From Taxillus chinensis (taxonomy: Eukaryota > Streptophyta > Magnoliopsida > Santalales > Loranthaceae): a DNA stretch of 64,000 nt. The DNA lies in contig CM042087.1 of NCBI GenBank assembly GCA_023512835.1, positions 45,800,249 to 45,864,248 on the forward strand, written 5' to 3'. This document shows, piece by piece, positions 46,340 through 59,922 of the stretch (position 1 is the stretch's first letter; each line of letters begins with the position of its first letter). The position numbers and the translations under genes were made by a program. The notes under the pieces are model-generated. The model was not told the DNA's origin, searched no databases, and worked only from the letters and a program-made list of their open reading frames with translations.

Positions 46340-49300
46340 ATGGAAGTCGCCTCGATATTCTGTCTTCGTTGTTGGAGGCGCTATTCAACAAGCTAGCTTC
46401 TCGCGTGTTGCTCGATTTCTCGACGCGCCAACGAATCCATTCCAGCCTCAACAAGTTGAAAGATAATCTTGATATCATTTTCCAAGTGATTGCCCATGCC
46501 GATAATACGCTGGTTCGAGAAAAGGGGTTGATGCGTGGTTGGAGGAAGTCAGGGACCGGGCTTACGATGCCAAGGACTTCTTGGATGAAGTCAACACCAG
46601 AGCTATGCAAGAAGAGGAAGAGGAAGAGGAAGAGGAGGCAAGGCGCAACAACAACAAGCAACAACTCTATCTCTGCGTTTTTTACAAAGGTATGTGATCT
46701 CGGTTCTAGATTCAATCCTAGCAAGTATTCAAAGAACGTGGATGAGCTCAACGACCATTTGGATGCTATTTCCGAACGGATGCGTAAGATGCATCGCCTC
46801 ATGAAGATGATTGCCACGACAATACATCCACACCACCACTACCAATGTGGCAAAGACCATTGGAAGCCACCGCACATGCGTTCGATGCACGGGTGTTCGG
46901 AAGGGAGCAAGAAAAGGAGAAGATAATTGAACGGTTAAAAAGCAGCGCAGATGCGGATGTGGAGGTGATTCCCATTGTTGGCATGCGGGGCATTGGAAAG
47001 ACAACCTTAGCTCGTCACGTCTTCCACTCCGTGCAGCAGCAACAACAACAACAGCCGCCAATTTTTGATATCATTGGATGGGTATGCGTCTCGGACGATT
47101 ATGATGTGAACAAGAATCACTAGGGATATTCTTGAGTCATTCACTTCAGGAGCCTCCGATTTGAGGGGACTGAATCAACTTCAGTCTAAACTCAAGGAAG
47201 TAGTAGGAGGGAAAAGGTTCCTACTTGTATTGGATGACGAGTGGACCTGGAATTACCGTGATTGGAATGATCTGCTATCCCCATTCGAAGTGGGAGCAGC
47301 AGGGAGTAAAATATTAGTCACAACTCGGGACGACAGAGTGGCTTCCATGATGCAGGCTGATCTCCCCAAGAAAATTCATCACCTGGGAACCTTATGCGAC
47401 GATGATTGTTGGTCAGTATTTTTGCAACATGTGGTTGCTAAAAGACGTCCCGTTTTCGAGTTAGAGGCAGGGCGTTTCCGTGTGAAAATTTTGGACAAGT
47501 GCAAAGGCCTTCCATTGGCTGCCAAATTACTTGCTGGGCTTTTGCGCGGCGAAAGTCCAGGGCAGGGTTGGGAGGATAAATTAAACAGAAGATCTGGGAT
47601 GTATCGGAAAATGATGTTGGGTTATCAGGACGAAAGGGAAATCGTATGCTTCCAGTTGTAATGTTGAGTTACTTTCATCTTCCACCGCAGTTGAAACGCT
47701 GTTTTTCCTATTGCTTTGTGATCCTAGAGGACCATGAATTTGGGGAAAAGGAGGTCGTGATGATGTAGATAGCTGAAGGTTTAGTTTTGGCGAAGGAGGT
47801 GAACAAGTAGAGGATACGGGTGCTAAACATTTTCGTGAATTAGTGTGTCGATCACTTTTCCAACCATCGACCAATAATCCGTCCAAATTTCTCATGCACA
47901 ACTTGATTAATGATATGGCTGAAATCGTAGCCGGAAAGTCATGTTTGAAGCTTGATGGAGTTCCTCAAATAGATAGCAGCACCGTAAAAGCTCGTTATTC
48001 ATCTTATCGCAGTTTTAGTGGACTCAAAACGAAATTTGAGGCCTTCGAAGCGATATATATTTGCGGGAATTCCAATCATTTCGCCATCTGGCGGGTATAC
48101 CAATATTTTAATGAGTTATGTTCCATTCGAATTGTTGATGAAATTGAAATATCTTCGAGTGCTTCACTTAAGTAGGTATTCCGTGTATTCCGTCCGAGAA
48201 CTTCCAGGGGGACATTGGTGATCTAATACATCTAAGGCTTGTTGACCTTTCGCACACTTATATCGGAGAATTGCCAGAATCAACTTGCGGCCTTTATAAT
48301 TTGCTGGCATTGAGATTACAAGGGTGTAAAAGACTTAGGACACTGCCTGCTGAAATGAGGAAGCTAGTAAATTTAAGGAATCTTGATTGCTTTGGTGCAA
48401 ATAAGTTGGAAGCCATGCCGATGGAAATGGGCAAACTTACTAGCCTCTAAAAGCTATCTAATTTCACTTGGAGGCAAAGGGTTGGGGCAGGGCATTGGTC
48501 AATTGAAGGGTTTATCACATCTCAAAGGGAGTATCTCAATTTCATTTCTTGAAAACGTTCACGGTTTTAAAGAGGCCAAAGAAGCGATGTTAATGAGTAA
48601 AGAATGTCTACAGTCATTGGAATTAAAGTGGAATTGTGGTCATGGTGATTTACAAGGCACGGTCCTTGCGGAGTTGCTACCACACAAACATTTGGAAAAA
48701 CTAATTATCAATGGCTATGGTGGTCTTGGGTTCCCTGGTTGGGTTGGGGATGATAGTTTCTCAAAAATGAGGGTGATAGAGTTAGCAAATTGTGGAAAGT
48801 GCACCTCATTGCCACCCTTGGGAAAGCTACTAGTTTCGGAAGAAATTGAAATTCGAAATATGGCTGGCATAGAGTGCGTGGGGGAAGAATTTTATGGGAT
48901 GGAGGGAGAAGCTTTTATCTGTCTGAAGGTTTTGAAATTTGAGTTGATAGAGAATTGGTCTATCTGGATGTATCCGGCTCTTGGAGGCTGTCGTTTTGCT
49001 TGTTTGCAAGAGCTTCATGTTGTAGATTGTCCCAAACTACGGTTATCCTTACCAGTTGGCATAAATGTACAAAAATTAAACGTTATAAAATGTGATGAAT
49101 TGTTGATTGCACTTCCAAGGCATTCTATCTTAGATATTAATATTGGAGAATGCAAAGTGGAATTGACGGAGTGCTTAGAGGATGACGGAGATGCAAGTGA
49201 ATTGTTGCCGTCGGTAACTCGCTTGAGGATTGAGGAGGTGGATGTGGTAGAAGTTGTTGGATATGCAAGGGCGAGAATGAATATTATTAGTAATGTAGAT

Positions 49301-50608
49301 GTTGTGGATGTGGAGGCTCATCACCAAATGATGATGCTCCACTCCCTTCTGCCTTGGAGATCACAAGCATTCCAAAGCTCACGCATCTTTCGGGTGTAGA
49401 CCTACAAGGGCTGCCGAAGCTCCAAAACCGGAGATTCGTAGGTGTGGAGAACTAAACTCACTATGGAAGATGGAGATTGGGGGATTAATTTTTTTAGAGA
49501 AACAAAAGTCTCACTTTCTCAAATCCCTCCGTTACCTGTTTGTGGAAGAATGCCACCAACTTGTTTGCTTGGTATCACAAGGTGGTGAAGAAGACGACGA
49601 CACGAATAGAGACACGGACATATCCGGTGAAGAAGAAGAAGAAGAAGAAGAAGAAGAGAAGCAGGGGGGAGCAACAATGTGTCGGGGGTTGCCTTGCGGG
49701 CTTGAGGGATTGAGGTTAACAAAATATGAGAAGTGGGGAAGTTGCCGAGCGACATGCACAACCTCACTTCTCTTCGAGTGGCTGGAGATCTCGGATTCCA
49801 CGAGGCTGTCTTGTCTCCCAGAGATGGGTTTCCCATCCAATCTGGAATCATTGATGATTTTGAATTTCGAATTGCTCACGTGCCTATCATCATCCTCCTC
49901 CTCCTCCATGGGCGGAATGGAATGCCGCTACCGCACTCGCTTAAACTTTTGCGTATTGAGAATTGTAAGAATCTGGAGTCATTAGTAAGCGCCGCTTTTA
50001 CTTCGCAGACTCCTTCCCCTCCCTTGAGTTTTTATATTTACCTGATTGTCCAAAATTGAAATCCCTGCCGAAGTGCATACACCGTCGTCTCAAGCATCCG
50101 GAGATAACAGCTGCCAGAATCTGCGGAAAATCCCCTTCTCCGTCCACCATCTTCCCGCTCTTGAATATTTGATGACTGATGGTTGGCCTGCGGTCCTCCT
50201 TTCCATTCAACAGGACGGACCAAACCCAAACTCACTCCCCCCCCGACTCACCCGGTCTTCGCATTGAGGGTGTTGTTGGCACCACCATGACCCCCAATGA
50301 CGAGCAGCTCTTCGGTGTTCCGTTGCCTTCCTCCTTAACTTTTCCTGGAGATATCTAAATTCAAAAACTTATCGCCGGAGGCCTTTTAAAACCTCACCTC
50401 TCTCGGATATCTATATATCGGGGATTGCCCCTGGTTTGACATCCATCCCGGACCGGTGGCTGCCTCCATCGCTCCTCTCTTTGTGCATCTGGCGTTGTCC
50501 GTTGTTGGCTCACGAATTCGAAAAGGGGAAAGGACGATATTGGCCCAAAGTTAAGTTCATTCCTCTTGTCGAGATTGGTCCATATTTGACCTTGAAGAAG
50601 AAGAATAA
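46340..50608 (+). pseudogene. CNL copy 3: CC-NBS-LRR pseudogene
   Basis: It follows copies 2 and 4 from ATG (46340) to the old TAA (50606-50608) but is broken many times. Lesions: a lost T about 18 bases after the start, a shifted and rebuilt coiled-coil stretch near 46520, an extra A with TAG near 47112, a shift near 47586, TGG to TAG at about 47767, further shifts near 47790, 48195, 48450, 49340 and 49740, and several in the last LRRs. P-loop GMRGIGKTT and GLPLAAKLL survive; kinase-2 reads LLVLDDEW (V to E). The longest LRR frame is 48383-49399. It could be a source for gene conversion but cannot make a full receptor. Confidence 0.92.
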
Positions 50609-50617
50609 GATGTGTAA

Positions 50618-50973
50618 GAGCATTCATTGTGGCCTCATCAAAAATAAGTTATAATTTAGCTAAATATTAGCTTAAAATAATAGACTCTTCAAACTTTTAC
50701 TATTTCAATTAAAATATTACTTTATTTAAAATTTTATTTAGAGAGGAGAGAGAAATATTATTGCCTGTTCCAAATATTATTAAAAGAGAGGAGAGAGAAA
50801 TATTATTTTACTTTTAAAAAAAGTAACGAACACATAATGGCTCGCGTAATCAGGCGAGTGAAATAAGGCTCTTCAAATTTATAACTATTTTATTGAGGCT
50901 GATGTGGAAGGTTTTTATTTCTTTTTTAGCAATATTTAACTAAATTTAAGATTTATTGAGCCGAATGAGAATC
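50618..50973. mobile_element. MITE-like insertion after the CNL3 stop
   Basis: About 355 AT-rich bases present here but absent after the stop of copy 1. The ends are imperfect inverted repeats of about 50 bases: GAGCATTCATTGTGGCCTC on the left against GATTCTCATTCGGCTC read from the right. Both are followed by AATTTAG-TAAATATT on their inner sides. No coding. The superfamily is not assigned and the borders are approximate. Confidence 0.55.
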
Positions 50974-51504
50974 TTTGGCGATTCAACGGAGAGGGTATGT
51001 CTCACTTCTTATTTCCTGCCAACAACACTACGTATTTTATGCTTTCATATAATTATAAAATTATAATCTATAATTATCATTTCTTCTTAAACTTTTAGTT
51101 ATCCATACTATTACATCGTTAATTAGTTTCAATATCAAAAGAAGGTCTCAAACGTCAATTTTTAAAATTCTTGCCAATGTAATTCATTATGAGTTCTAAA
51201 TTTTCGAGTCAATGGAAGTTGCTCATAATATTTTCAGTATATATAGGGATTGCTGATTATTGGAGTGAAGTGTGGAACTTTGTTGTTCGTGTTAATGGTA
51301 ACCCAATATAGTTAGCGGTACTTTCTATATTTTTAGTCCATTAAAATGTCCTTCACACTCCCAAAGTGAAACCACTTCCTTGATTACTTGGTTGCCGAGC
51401 CATACAATTAATACCGAAACCTTTTTTTATTAGACTTCGGTTGATTTTTTTTAATGAACTATGACTGATTTGTTTAAGAGTTTTATAAGACTAGCTTGGA
51501 CCCC
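50974..51504. other. 3' flank of CNL copy 3
   Basis: Matches 985-1745 after CNL1, with about 230 bases missing in the middle. It is cut at GGACCC by element B and resumes at about 57985. Confidence 0.7.
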
Positions 51505-51888
51505 TGTCGACTTGTGAAAAGAACAAATAAGATATGACCTACGTCAATATCTTGATAAAGCTGGACGTTCACCAGCCACGGAAGAACAAACACAGGTTTT
51601 TGAAAAAATAAAATTGATGATGCGTCTTATTCCGTCCGTCTGCCTTTTAAGGCTTACAACCAAAAATAAAGAAGCAAATCATAAATAGGCAATCAAGGAG
51701 ATATTTCCAAAATAATTATTGGAAAGGAAAGAATTATAACCAAATAAAATAAACAAATAATGGAAAGGAAATCCAGGATGATTATTGCAGCAACGTCTTC
51801 AAAAATATTCTGACTATAGCATTAACGACCCTTGAATTTAGGGTGCTCCCGCCGGGCCATAAATGAATCAGCCAGCTGTTCTATGTCA
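51505..51888 (-). repeat. Element B 3' LTR (left)
   Basis: Nearly identical to 57598-57980 except for the first 15 bases and the last 60. Confidence 0.9.
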
Positions 51889-53180
51889 GTCTCCTCTTCC
51901 TGGAAAGGACTCGACCTCGAGTCGGAGTCTGGGTAGAGAGCCTCCTCTGCATGATATGGAAATATATTCGCGACATTGAAAGTCCAGGGAGATCCCCATG
52001 GTGGCCGGGAGATCAATCACATAAGCATTGTCATTTAATTTCGCAAAATCGGATATAGGCCATATTTCCTGGGTTTTAATTTGTTGTAAGTGCCCACTGA
52101 AAACCGCTCTTTGCGTAAAAAGATCATAACTGACTCACCCTCTTGGAACACCTTGCATCGCCTGTGCTTGTCTGCAGCCGCCTTATACTTGGCATTGGTT
52201 GCCTCCAAATGCTGTCGCACCTCATCATGAACAGACTGGGCTTGCGTGGCCATGTGTTCAGCAGCAACACTAAAACCAGGGCCCTTGGGCAGATGTAACA
52301 AATCGACAGTATGCTTTGGTGGTGTGGTGTAGACCACTGAAAAAGGGGCTTGTCCTGTCGCACTATGCACGACACTGTTGTAGGCGAATTCAGCTTGTGG
52401 GAGAGCATGATCCCACTGTTTAGGCTTATCTCCACAGATGCTACGAACCAAGTTGCCCAAGGTCCTATTTGTCACCTCCGTCTGCCCGTCGGTTTGTGGG
52501 TGTGCTGTAGTGCTGCGATTTAAGGACGTGTCAAATATTCTCCACAGTGTTACCCAAAAATGGCTAAGGAATTTTGTATCCCGGTCAGAAGTGATAGATA
52601 TGGGGACGCCATGAAGGCGGACCACTTCCTTAAAAAACAATCTGGCTATGTGCGATGCATCGGACGTCTTTCGACAAGGGATGAAGTGAGCCATTTTAGA
52701 AAATCTATCAACGACAACAAAGACAGAATCAACCCCCCGCTGAGTGCGTGCTAATCCCAACACGAAGTACATGGATAAGTCTTCCCAAATATTGTTAGGG
52801 ACGGGTAAGGGCATGTACAGACCAGTATTTTGAGATTGACCCTTGGATTGTTGGCAAACATAGCACCGCTTCACAAAATTCCCCACATCGCGCTTCAATT
52901 GTGGCCAGTAATATCGTTCCTTCAATTGTAAAATTGTCTTATCTCGTCCCAGGTGCCCACTCAATCCTCCTCCATGTAGGTCACGTAGCAGCCTTTCCCT
53001 CAAGGATACCCTAGGAATATATAACCGGTTACCTCGGAATAAATAACCTTGACTCTTATGGAAGTCACTAACAGGCTGCTTCTCAACACACTTGGCCCAG
53101 ATTTCTTCAAAGTCCTCATCGTCCTGATACAATTCTTTTAAGCACTCAAATCCCACAATTTCATGGGCCAATGTCACCAA
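51822..53180 (-). pseudogene. Element B integrase and C-terminal tail
   Basis: The frame 53180-52035 has the zinc site (GHLGRDKTI, then [10 protein letters not shown]), [10 protein letters not shown] with the first Asp, [14 protein letters not shown] with the second, and [16 protein letters not shown] with the catalytic Glu. The C-terminal domain ends with [13 protein letters not shown] and [10 protein letters not shown] frameshift near 52030 leads into the tail FNVANIFPYHAEEALYP, which runs through the purine tract into the LTR and ends in FKGR at 51822. Confidence 0.85.
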
Positions 53181-54217
<1,037 letters not shown>

Positions 54218-55427
54218 TGATGGTCCCTTGGAGCCTAGAGGGGGGTGAATAGGCTCTTATCGAAACTCTTTTCTTTCTCTTAAGACACAAACACTTATCT
54301 AGTTAAGTGATAGAATCATCTGGAAAATAACCAGATAGTGGAAGTATTTTGTTTTATTATCACAAGATAAATATAACAAAATAGAAGCAAGACTCTCTTA
54401 CACTCGTTTACAAATGAACTCACACACTAGCCAAATTCTATCTCCCAAAATTAAAGCCGCTTGTGCATATATAGGGTTAATCTTTGCTTACAAATGCACA
54501 TCGCGCGCTTATACACAAATGTACAAGTATGAATATTTATACAAAACATTCCTAAGAGACAACCTTGGAACTTGTAGTTCCGAAATGCGTTCAGCACTAA
54601 CTATCCCTCGGTAATCTCTCTGCCTTGATCGCTGCAGATTGTGGAGCTCAAGATCTTGGGTTTGAAGAGTATAAGTGTCTTTGTGAGTTCCCAAATATAA
54701 TTAAGGTTGTGTCCACATATCCGGGTGATCCACGTGTAAGATTCTTCAGGTTCTCAACGAGTTTGTCTTATATCGAGACACCGCGAGTGATAACTTTAAA
54801 TGCGGTTGAGTTGAAGCGGTATTTCTTGGTCCGGTGTAATTTTCCTTACTCCGTAGCTAATGAAGCTCGGAACCATACTCCGTGTCGGTGATTGCTTACT
54901 CCGTATCTATTTGGTCTGGAATCCTTAGTCCTGTGTCGCGCTTCCTTACTCCGTATGTAAGTCCCTTACTCCGTATGTAAGTTCCTTACTCCGTATGAGT
55001 GAGTGGCCCGGATTCCTTACTCCGCATCTAATTTCCTTACTCCGTGTCTAATAAAGACTCGGGTCCTTATTCCGCATTAGTACTTCCTTACTCCGCGTGT
55101 ATGGAAGACTCGGATGCCTTACTCCGTGTCTTCTTTTACTTCGTGCGACCTTGTAGACCAAGACTCTTACTTAGCGTCAATTTGACTTAGTCCGCACGAA
55201 TGTTCCTTATTCCGTATGTATTGGTGACTTGGTTATTTACCAAGTGTTTGACGACACTCACTCTTGTCCGGATCAGGATTATGTATCATGTCCTTAGCTT
55301 TCCTATCACGAGTGTATCTCCGGATTAATAACATATATTCCGCAACGATCAAAGAAACGCAAAAGATCTCGGATCAAATTACATAAGGCTTTATCAAGCA
55401 TTATCCAAATTCGGGCTTGATCCAACA
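54218..55427. mobile_element. Solo-LTR-like insertion in the element B reverse transcriptase
   Basis: 1210 bases starting TGATGGTCCCTTGG and ending GATCCAACA, flanked by GAAG (54214-54217 and 55428-55431). Removing it joins KYRF to PIPRLDD of the reverse transcriptase. The CCTAGAGGGGGGTGAATAGG phrase near its start is familiar from plant LTRs. No internal genes or second LTR, so it is read as a solo LTR of an unassigned family. Confidence 0.75.
54845..55215. repeat. CCTTACTCCGTATG tandem array
   Basis: More than twelve imperfect units built on TTCCTTACTCCGTATGTAAG with variable spacers. Confidence 0.85.
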
Positions 55428-55431
55428 GAAG

Positions 55432-56095
55432 CGATACTTGATGGTTATCTTGTTAATAGCTCGATTGTCTACACACATACGCCAGCTCCCATCTTTTTTT
55501 GGTGTCAATAGGGCAGGGACCGCACACGGGCTCATACTTTCTTGATAAAACCCTTTTGCGAGTAATTCTTCAATCTTTTCTCGCAGAATTTTGTTCTCCT
55601 TGGGACTCATCCGGTAATGTGCTAGATTAGGTAAGCTCGCCTCCTGGTATTAGATCAACGTGATGTTGCACATCCCTCAATGGTGGCAAGGCATTCGGTA
55701 ACTCCTCTGAAGTAATATCTCGCAAATTGTTCCAGGAGCATCTGTACCCTTTGTGGAATTTCCAGTGCCCGCTCAGCCTTGCCTTCAACTACAAAGGATT
55801 TAACAACCAAGGCAACCACCTCCTGGGCCCCTTTAACACCTGCTAGAAGTTCAGTGTCGGACTCAGTTATAGTCAAAAATGATTGTTTATTCACTCCCGG
55901 AGATGGGCTCGTCACTTCTTTTCCCCCCGATGGTACCATAGCAATCTTATGAGAGCCCCAGGTGAATAAATAGGTGTTGTCTCGACCTTTATAGGTAATA
56001 TTGACATCATATTGCCAGGGTCGTCCCAACAGTATATGGCTAGCATCCATATCAATTACATCACATGTAACTTCATCCTTATAATTTTTTTCCAA
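55432..56095 (-). pseudogene. Element B protease end and reverse transcriptase (first half)
   Basis: DVIDMDASHILLGRPWQYD (protease end) is in frame from 56095 to 55655. A frame change near 55640 leads to [19 protein letters not shown] and [20 protein letters not shown], ending at the insertion. Confidence 0.82.
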
Positions 56096-56128
56096 TAGAA
56101 ATAGGAACTCGACGGACTTCGATTACCT

Positions 56129-57565
56129 TCACAGTTGGCCCTTTTTAATCCAACCAATGGTGTATGGATTTGGGTGTTTCTCCGTTGGCAATTTCAGATG
56201 TTCCACTATTTTCTTTGCTATGAAATTCTCACAGCTCCCACTATCCACAATCAAATCACAAACCTTTTGGCTTATGGTACAACAGGATCGAAAGATGTTT
56301 TTTCGTTGTCCCACGTCATCTTGCTTCGGTGTGTACATCACCCGTTGAACCACGCAATTGACCCGTTCTCCATCCTCTTCTGCAATTTCTGCACCCTCAT
56401 ATAGATCACCCTCGCCCTCAATAAGACCAAGAGTGTCTGGATCATCAGTCTCTTCTTCTACCCAATTCACTGGTCGGGAGCGTTCTGGACAGGCGTTGGA
56501 TAGATGTCCTGGTTTCCTACACCTATAGCAGACTCCCGGTGTTGGTTTAGCATATGGATTGGGGTTTGGATTCTTGGCCACACTCCTGCTATTCGGGGCG
56601 AAGGCTGGATTTTTGTTGGTGTTGTTATCGCCGCCGCTTTTGGTCTGGGTTGTCAAGTTTGGTGTGGGAAAGCTCTTGTCTTTGCTAGTAAATGGTGGGT
56701 CTACTGTGTTTCTTCGAAATCCGGGCATGCCTCCCTTCCGTTCCATCAACTCGGCCTTCAACGCTAGATTGTGTGCCTCCTCCACGGTCCAGATCACTTG
56801 CAGCCCAATTTTATCCCGAAGTGTTGGTTTTAGGCCACTTAGGTACCTGGCTACACGTTGTCCCTCTGTCTCACTAAGATTATTCTGCTCTAGCGATCTT
56901 GAAAATTCCGCCGTGTAATCAAACACCGTCCTGGAACCTTGGGAACAGTCCTGTAGCAATTGAAATAAGTGTTGCTCATAGTCGGGTGGTAGGAACCTTC
57001 CCATCATAAGTGGCTTCATTCTGCGCCAAGATCTTATTGGTGCCTTCCCTTGTCGTTGGCGATTTTTCTGTAACTGATCCCACCATACAGCTGCCCCGCC
57101 TTTTAATCTAAAAGCCACGTATCTTACCATCTTTTCCTCAGGAACCTCCATCATCTCAAAAAAACGCTCCACTTCCGTAATCCAATCAAGGAAGTCCTCA
57201 ACACGTAAATTCCCATTGAAATTCGGAAGTTCTGCCTTTAGCCGATAGTCGTCATGTTCTCTTTGTCGTTGCACCGGCCGAGCCATCCCAAAGCCCTCAT
57301 CAACTTCTTCTTCAGAATCATCGTCGCTGTTCGGTTGATTGCGTGGAGGCTGATTACGTCTCCTATCAACAGGTTGGCCTCGGGTAAATCCCTCAGCGCG
57401 TAGCCTGTCAACTGGCGGCCTAATGTTGGCGCGGAAGTTAGTTCCTACCAGCAAATCACGAATTTCAGCAACCTGCTGTCGTACCTCCTCCACCGCTGTC
57501 CACAAGGCTTCTACCCCACGATCAACGCCAATGGGGTTTCCTTCTCCTGATCCGTTAGTTGCCAT
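56129..57565 (-). CDS. Element B gag with zinc knuckle and protease start, 478 aa
   Basis: Intact minus frame starting [13 protein letters not shown] shortly after the primer site. The gag core has [35 protein letters not shown] and [15 protein letters not shown]. The CCHC knuckle is [14 protein letters not shown]. The protease active site is [13 protein letters not shown] (D-S-G). The frame ends about 30 residues later through a frameshift near 56125 that cuts off the rest of the polyprotein. It would form the virus-like particle; by itself it might still be made. Confidence 0.85.
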   Translation of the reverse strand: MATNGSGEGNPIGVDRGVEALWTAVEEVRQQVAEIRDLLVGTNFRANIRPPVDRLRAEGFTRGQPVDRRRNQPPRNQPNSDDDSEEEVDEGFGMARPVQRQREHDDYRLKAELPNFNGNLRVEDFLDWITEVERFFEMMEVPEEKMVRYVAFRLKGGAAVWWDQLQKNRQRQGKAPIRSWRRMKPLMMGRFLPPDYEQHLFQLLQDCSQGSRTVFDYTAEFSRSLEQNNLSETEGQRVARYLSGLKPTLRDKIGLQVIWTVEEAHNLALKAELMERKGGMPGFRRNTVDPPFTSKDKSFPTPNLTTQTKSGGDNNTNKNPAFAPNSRSVAKNPNPNPYAKPTPGVCYRCRKPGHLSNACPERSRPVNWVEEETDDPDTLGLIEGEGDLYEGAEIAEEDGERVNCVVQRVMYTPKQDDVGQRKNIFRSCCTISQKVCDLIVDSGSCENFIAKKIVEHLKLPTEKHPNPYTIGWIKKGQL

Positions 57566-57583
57566 CGAGTCCGGTTAAGCCGT

Positions 57584-57595
57584 GCTCTGATACCA
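57584..57595 (-). other. Element B primer-binding site (initiator tRNA-Met)
   Basis: GCTCTGATACCA, reverse complement of the standard plant site, two bases from the 5' LTR. Confidence 0.9.
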
Positions 57596-57597
57596 AT

Positions 57598-57980
57598 TGA
57601 CGCAAAGCAGAAAAGAACAAATAAGATATGACCTACGTCAATATCTTGATAAAGCTGGACGTTCACCAGCCACGGAAGAACAAACACAGGTTTTTGAAAA
57701 GATAAAATTGATTATTCGTCTTATTCCGTCCGTCTGCCTTTTAAGGCTTACAACCAAAAATAAAGAAGCAAATCATAAATAGGCAATCAAGGAGATATTT
57801 CCAAAATAATTATTGGAAAGGAAAGAATTATAACCAAATAAAATAAACAAATAATGGAAAGGAAATCCAGGATGATTATTGCAGCAACGTCTTCAAAAAT
57901 ATTCCGACTATAGCATTAACGACCCTTGAATTTAGGGAGCTCCCGCGGGTCATAAATGAAGAGCCGGTTGTTCTATGTCA
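57598..57980 (-). repeat. Element B 5' LTR (right)
   Basis: TGACGCAAAGC...TTCTATGTCA; the primer site lies two bases inside. Confidence 0.9.
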
Positions 57981-58196
57981 CCGACCCAAAATACATTTCG
58001 GTGAAACTCAAATTTTTCAATGCAACTTGATTTATGCACACTTAATTTGTTCCTGGAAATTTCCCTATCTCATGGAAATGCATGTTGATAGGAGTGCATG
58101 TAGTGAGTTAGTGACAAAATATCTTTCGTCCTTTTTTTTTCTCTCTCTCTCTCTTGGTAAGTGAATTTGACATCTCTTTGTTTGTGGAAGCACAAC
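57981..58196. other. CNL3 flank, continued after element B
   Basis: Matches 1745-1937. It includes the CT-rich tract before the WD40 exon. Confidence 0.7.
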
Positions 58197-58405
58197 AATA
58201 TGGGGCTGCGGCGATGCATATATCTTTGTAGGCGGTATGAATAGAGTAGTTGATGTGATATCGTCCGCTCGTAAGGTGCTAATTACAACATTACAAAGTC
58301 CGCATCAGTCAGCAATTCAATGTCGGTTTGCCACACACCCTTCGCAAGTTGGGATTTTGGCTGGAGCCACCCATGAGAGGCCAGGTTTATGTCCGGAGAT
58401 CTTGC
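58197..58405 (+). pseudogene. C-terminal WD40 exon remnant, second copy
   Basis: Same exon as 1938-2143, reading IWGCGDAYIFVGGMNRVVDV, then TTLQSPHQSAIQCRF, HPSQVGILAGAT. Here the acceptor AG has become AA (CACAACAATATGG). One extra base after GAT shifts the frame, so the QVYVW end is lost. It retains the two MN codons missing in the first copy and is closer to the presumed family sequence there. Confidence 0.6.
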
Positions 58406-59350
58406 TAGAAGATTCTCCTCTCCTAGAAAGGAGGAAAACATCCTTAGGTGGTTTTAAAATATGTAAACGATATGTTGTACTCTTTGTTTTCTTATATTTA
58501 CTATAACCCATTTAGGTATTTTGCATGTGTTTATTCTCTTTTTGGTGTTTTAAATCTGTTTAATGTATTTTAAAGTGTTTTGGGAGCAAAAATGAAGCAA
58601 AAATGAGCTAATTGGAAAAAAATAGAGATATTCACCATTGGTTGCCGGTGGTGGACCAAAGTTATTCTAAACTCTGTATCAATTGCTTTTTATTGGTTGT
58701 GGCGGATTATAGTCTAGATGGCCGAAGGGTGAACGTAGTAGAGATGCAACAAACCGCTCAATTTTGAGAAATTAATTTTTTGCTATACAATTCGATAGAC
58801 TTTAAATTGATCTTGTTTTGCTCATATTAAAAAAATATAATTGCTCTCTAATGCCATGTCATTGAGTTTAGAATTTCCAAACACAAAAAAATGTTGTATT
58901 TGAATTCGTGATCATTTTATTTATTTATTTATTTAGGTATTTATTGTATTTTTGAAAAAATATATATATAAGGTGAGAGGGGGGAAACGTTATGAATAGT
59001 TTTCTTTCTATATAAGCCCTTGGAATCTCAAAATCTTAGTTAAGATTAGGAAAACAATTATATATAAGAATGAAAAATAGTATTTTAAATATTTTTATTT
59101 TTATTTTTAAAAATTCTAATTAAAGTATATAAAATATTTTTTTCTATCTCTTTTTTACTTTAATCAAATAGCCTTTTTTGCTCACATAAATTCTTTGGAA
59201 ACTTTTTCTATACCTACCAATATAATTTAATATTATATTAAATCATATAATATTATTGCATGGTCCTCTTCACTTTGGGTGTCCCTACCGCAAGAGTACA
59301 ACACTTAAGACGAACGATTGGCAAGACAATGAATGCGTTTGAAACAATGG
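58406..59350. repeat. Spacer segment, copy of 2144-3060
   Basis: Near-continuous match to the spacer after CNL1 up to the element G insertion. No gene. Confidence 0.7.
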
Positions 59351-59355
59351 CATTC

Positions 59356-59762
59356 TCGTTGAGGACCTTGATTGGGATCCAACAACAATCTAGAGATGGA
59401 TAAACGAATTTATCAAAACCCTAGCCCAAGCGATTCAAGTATTAAACGGAAAAGCCGAAATAAGAATAAACCTCTAATACGAGAGTTTATTATTGGTAAA
59501 AACACTCTTGAATGATTTATTACATCTGAATGCAAGGCCTATTTATAGGCAAACGACTATCTAGGAATTGGAAACTTAATACAATTAGGAAACTATAGTA
59601 AAATACTAAAATATCCTAATACGAATTAAATAAAGGAAAGTAATAAAAAGGAAAGACTTCTAATACGATAAGGAAAGTAAATATAAGAAGAATCCCAGCG
59701 ATAGAAGATGTCTTGCGCAACACGATACGTGCACGTGGCGCATGTCACGGCAGTTCTCATCA
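59356..59762 (-). repeat. Element G 3' LTR (left)
   Basis: Starts TCGTTGAGGACC (the other LTR starts TGTTGAGGACC) and ends TTCTCATCA. Confidence 0.88.
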
Positions 59763-59922
59763 TTCCCCCTCCCTTCAAAGACACCCTTGTCCTCAAGGGA
59801 AAATTGGGGAAACTGTTCTACATCCAAAGTAGAACGCCCCATTAATCCCAGAAACCCATAATCCTTTATAAATTTCATGACTTCCTTCCTTGTGTGAATC
59901 TCTCGCCTCACTTGTCACAAAA

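Noticed and set aside
57584..57595. GCTCTGATACCA as part of a tRNA gene
   Set aside because: It is the retrotransposon primer-binding site; no cloverleaf sequence surrounds it (also at 19179, 32439 and 9801).
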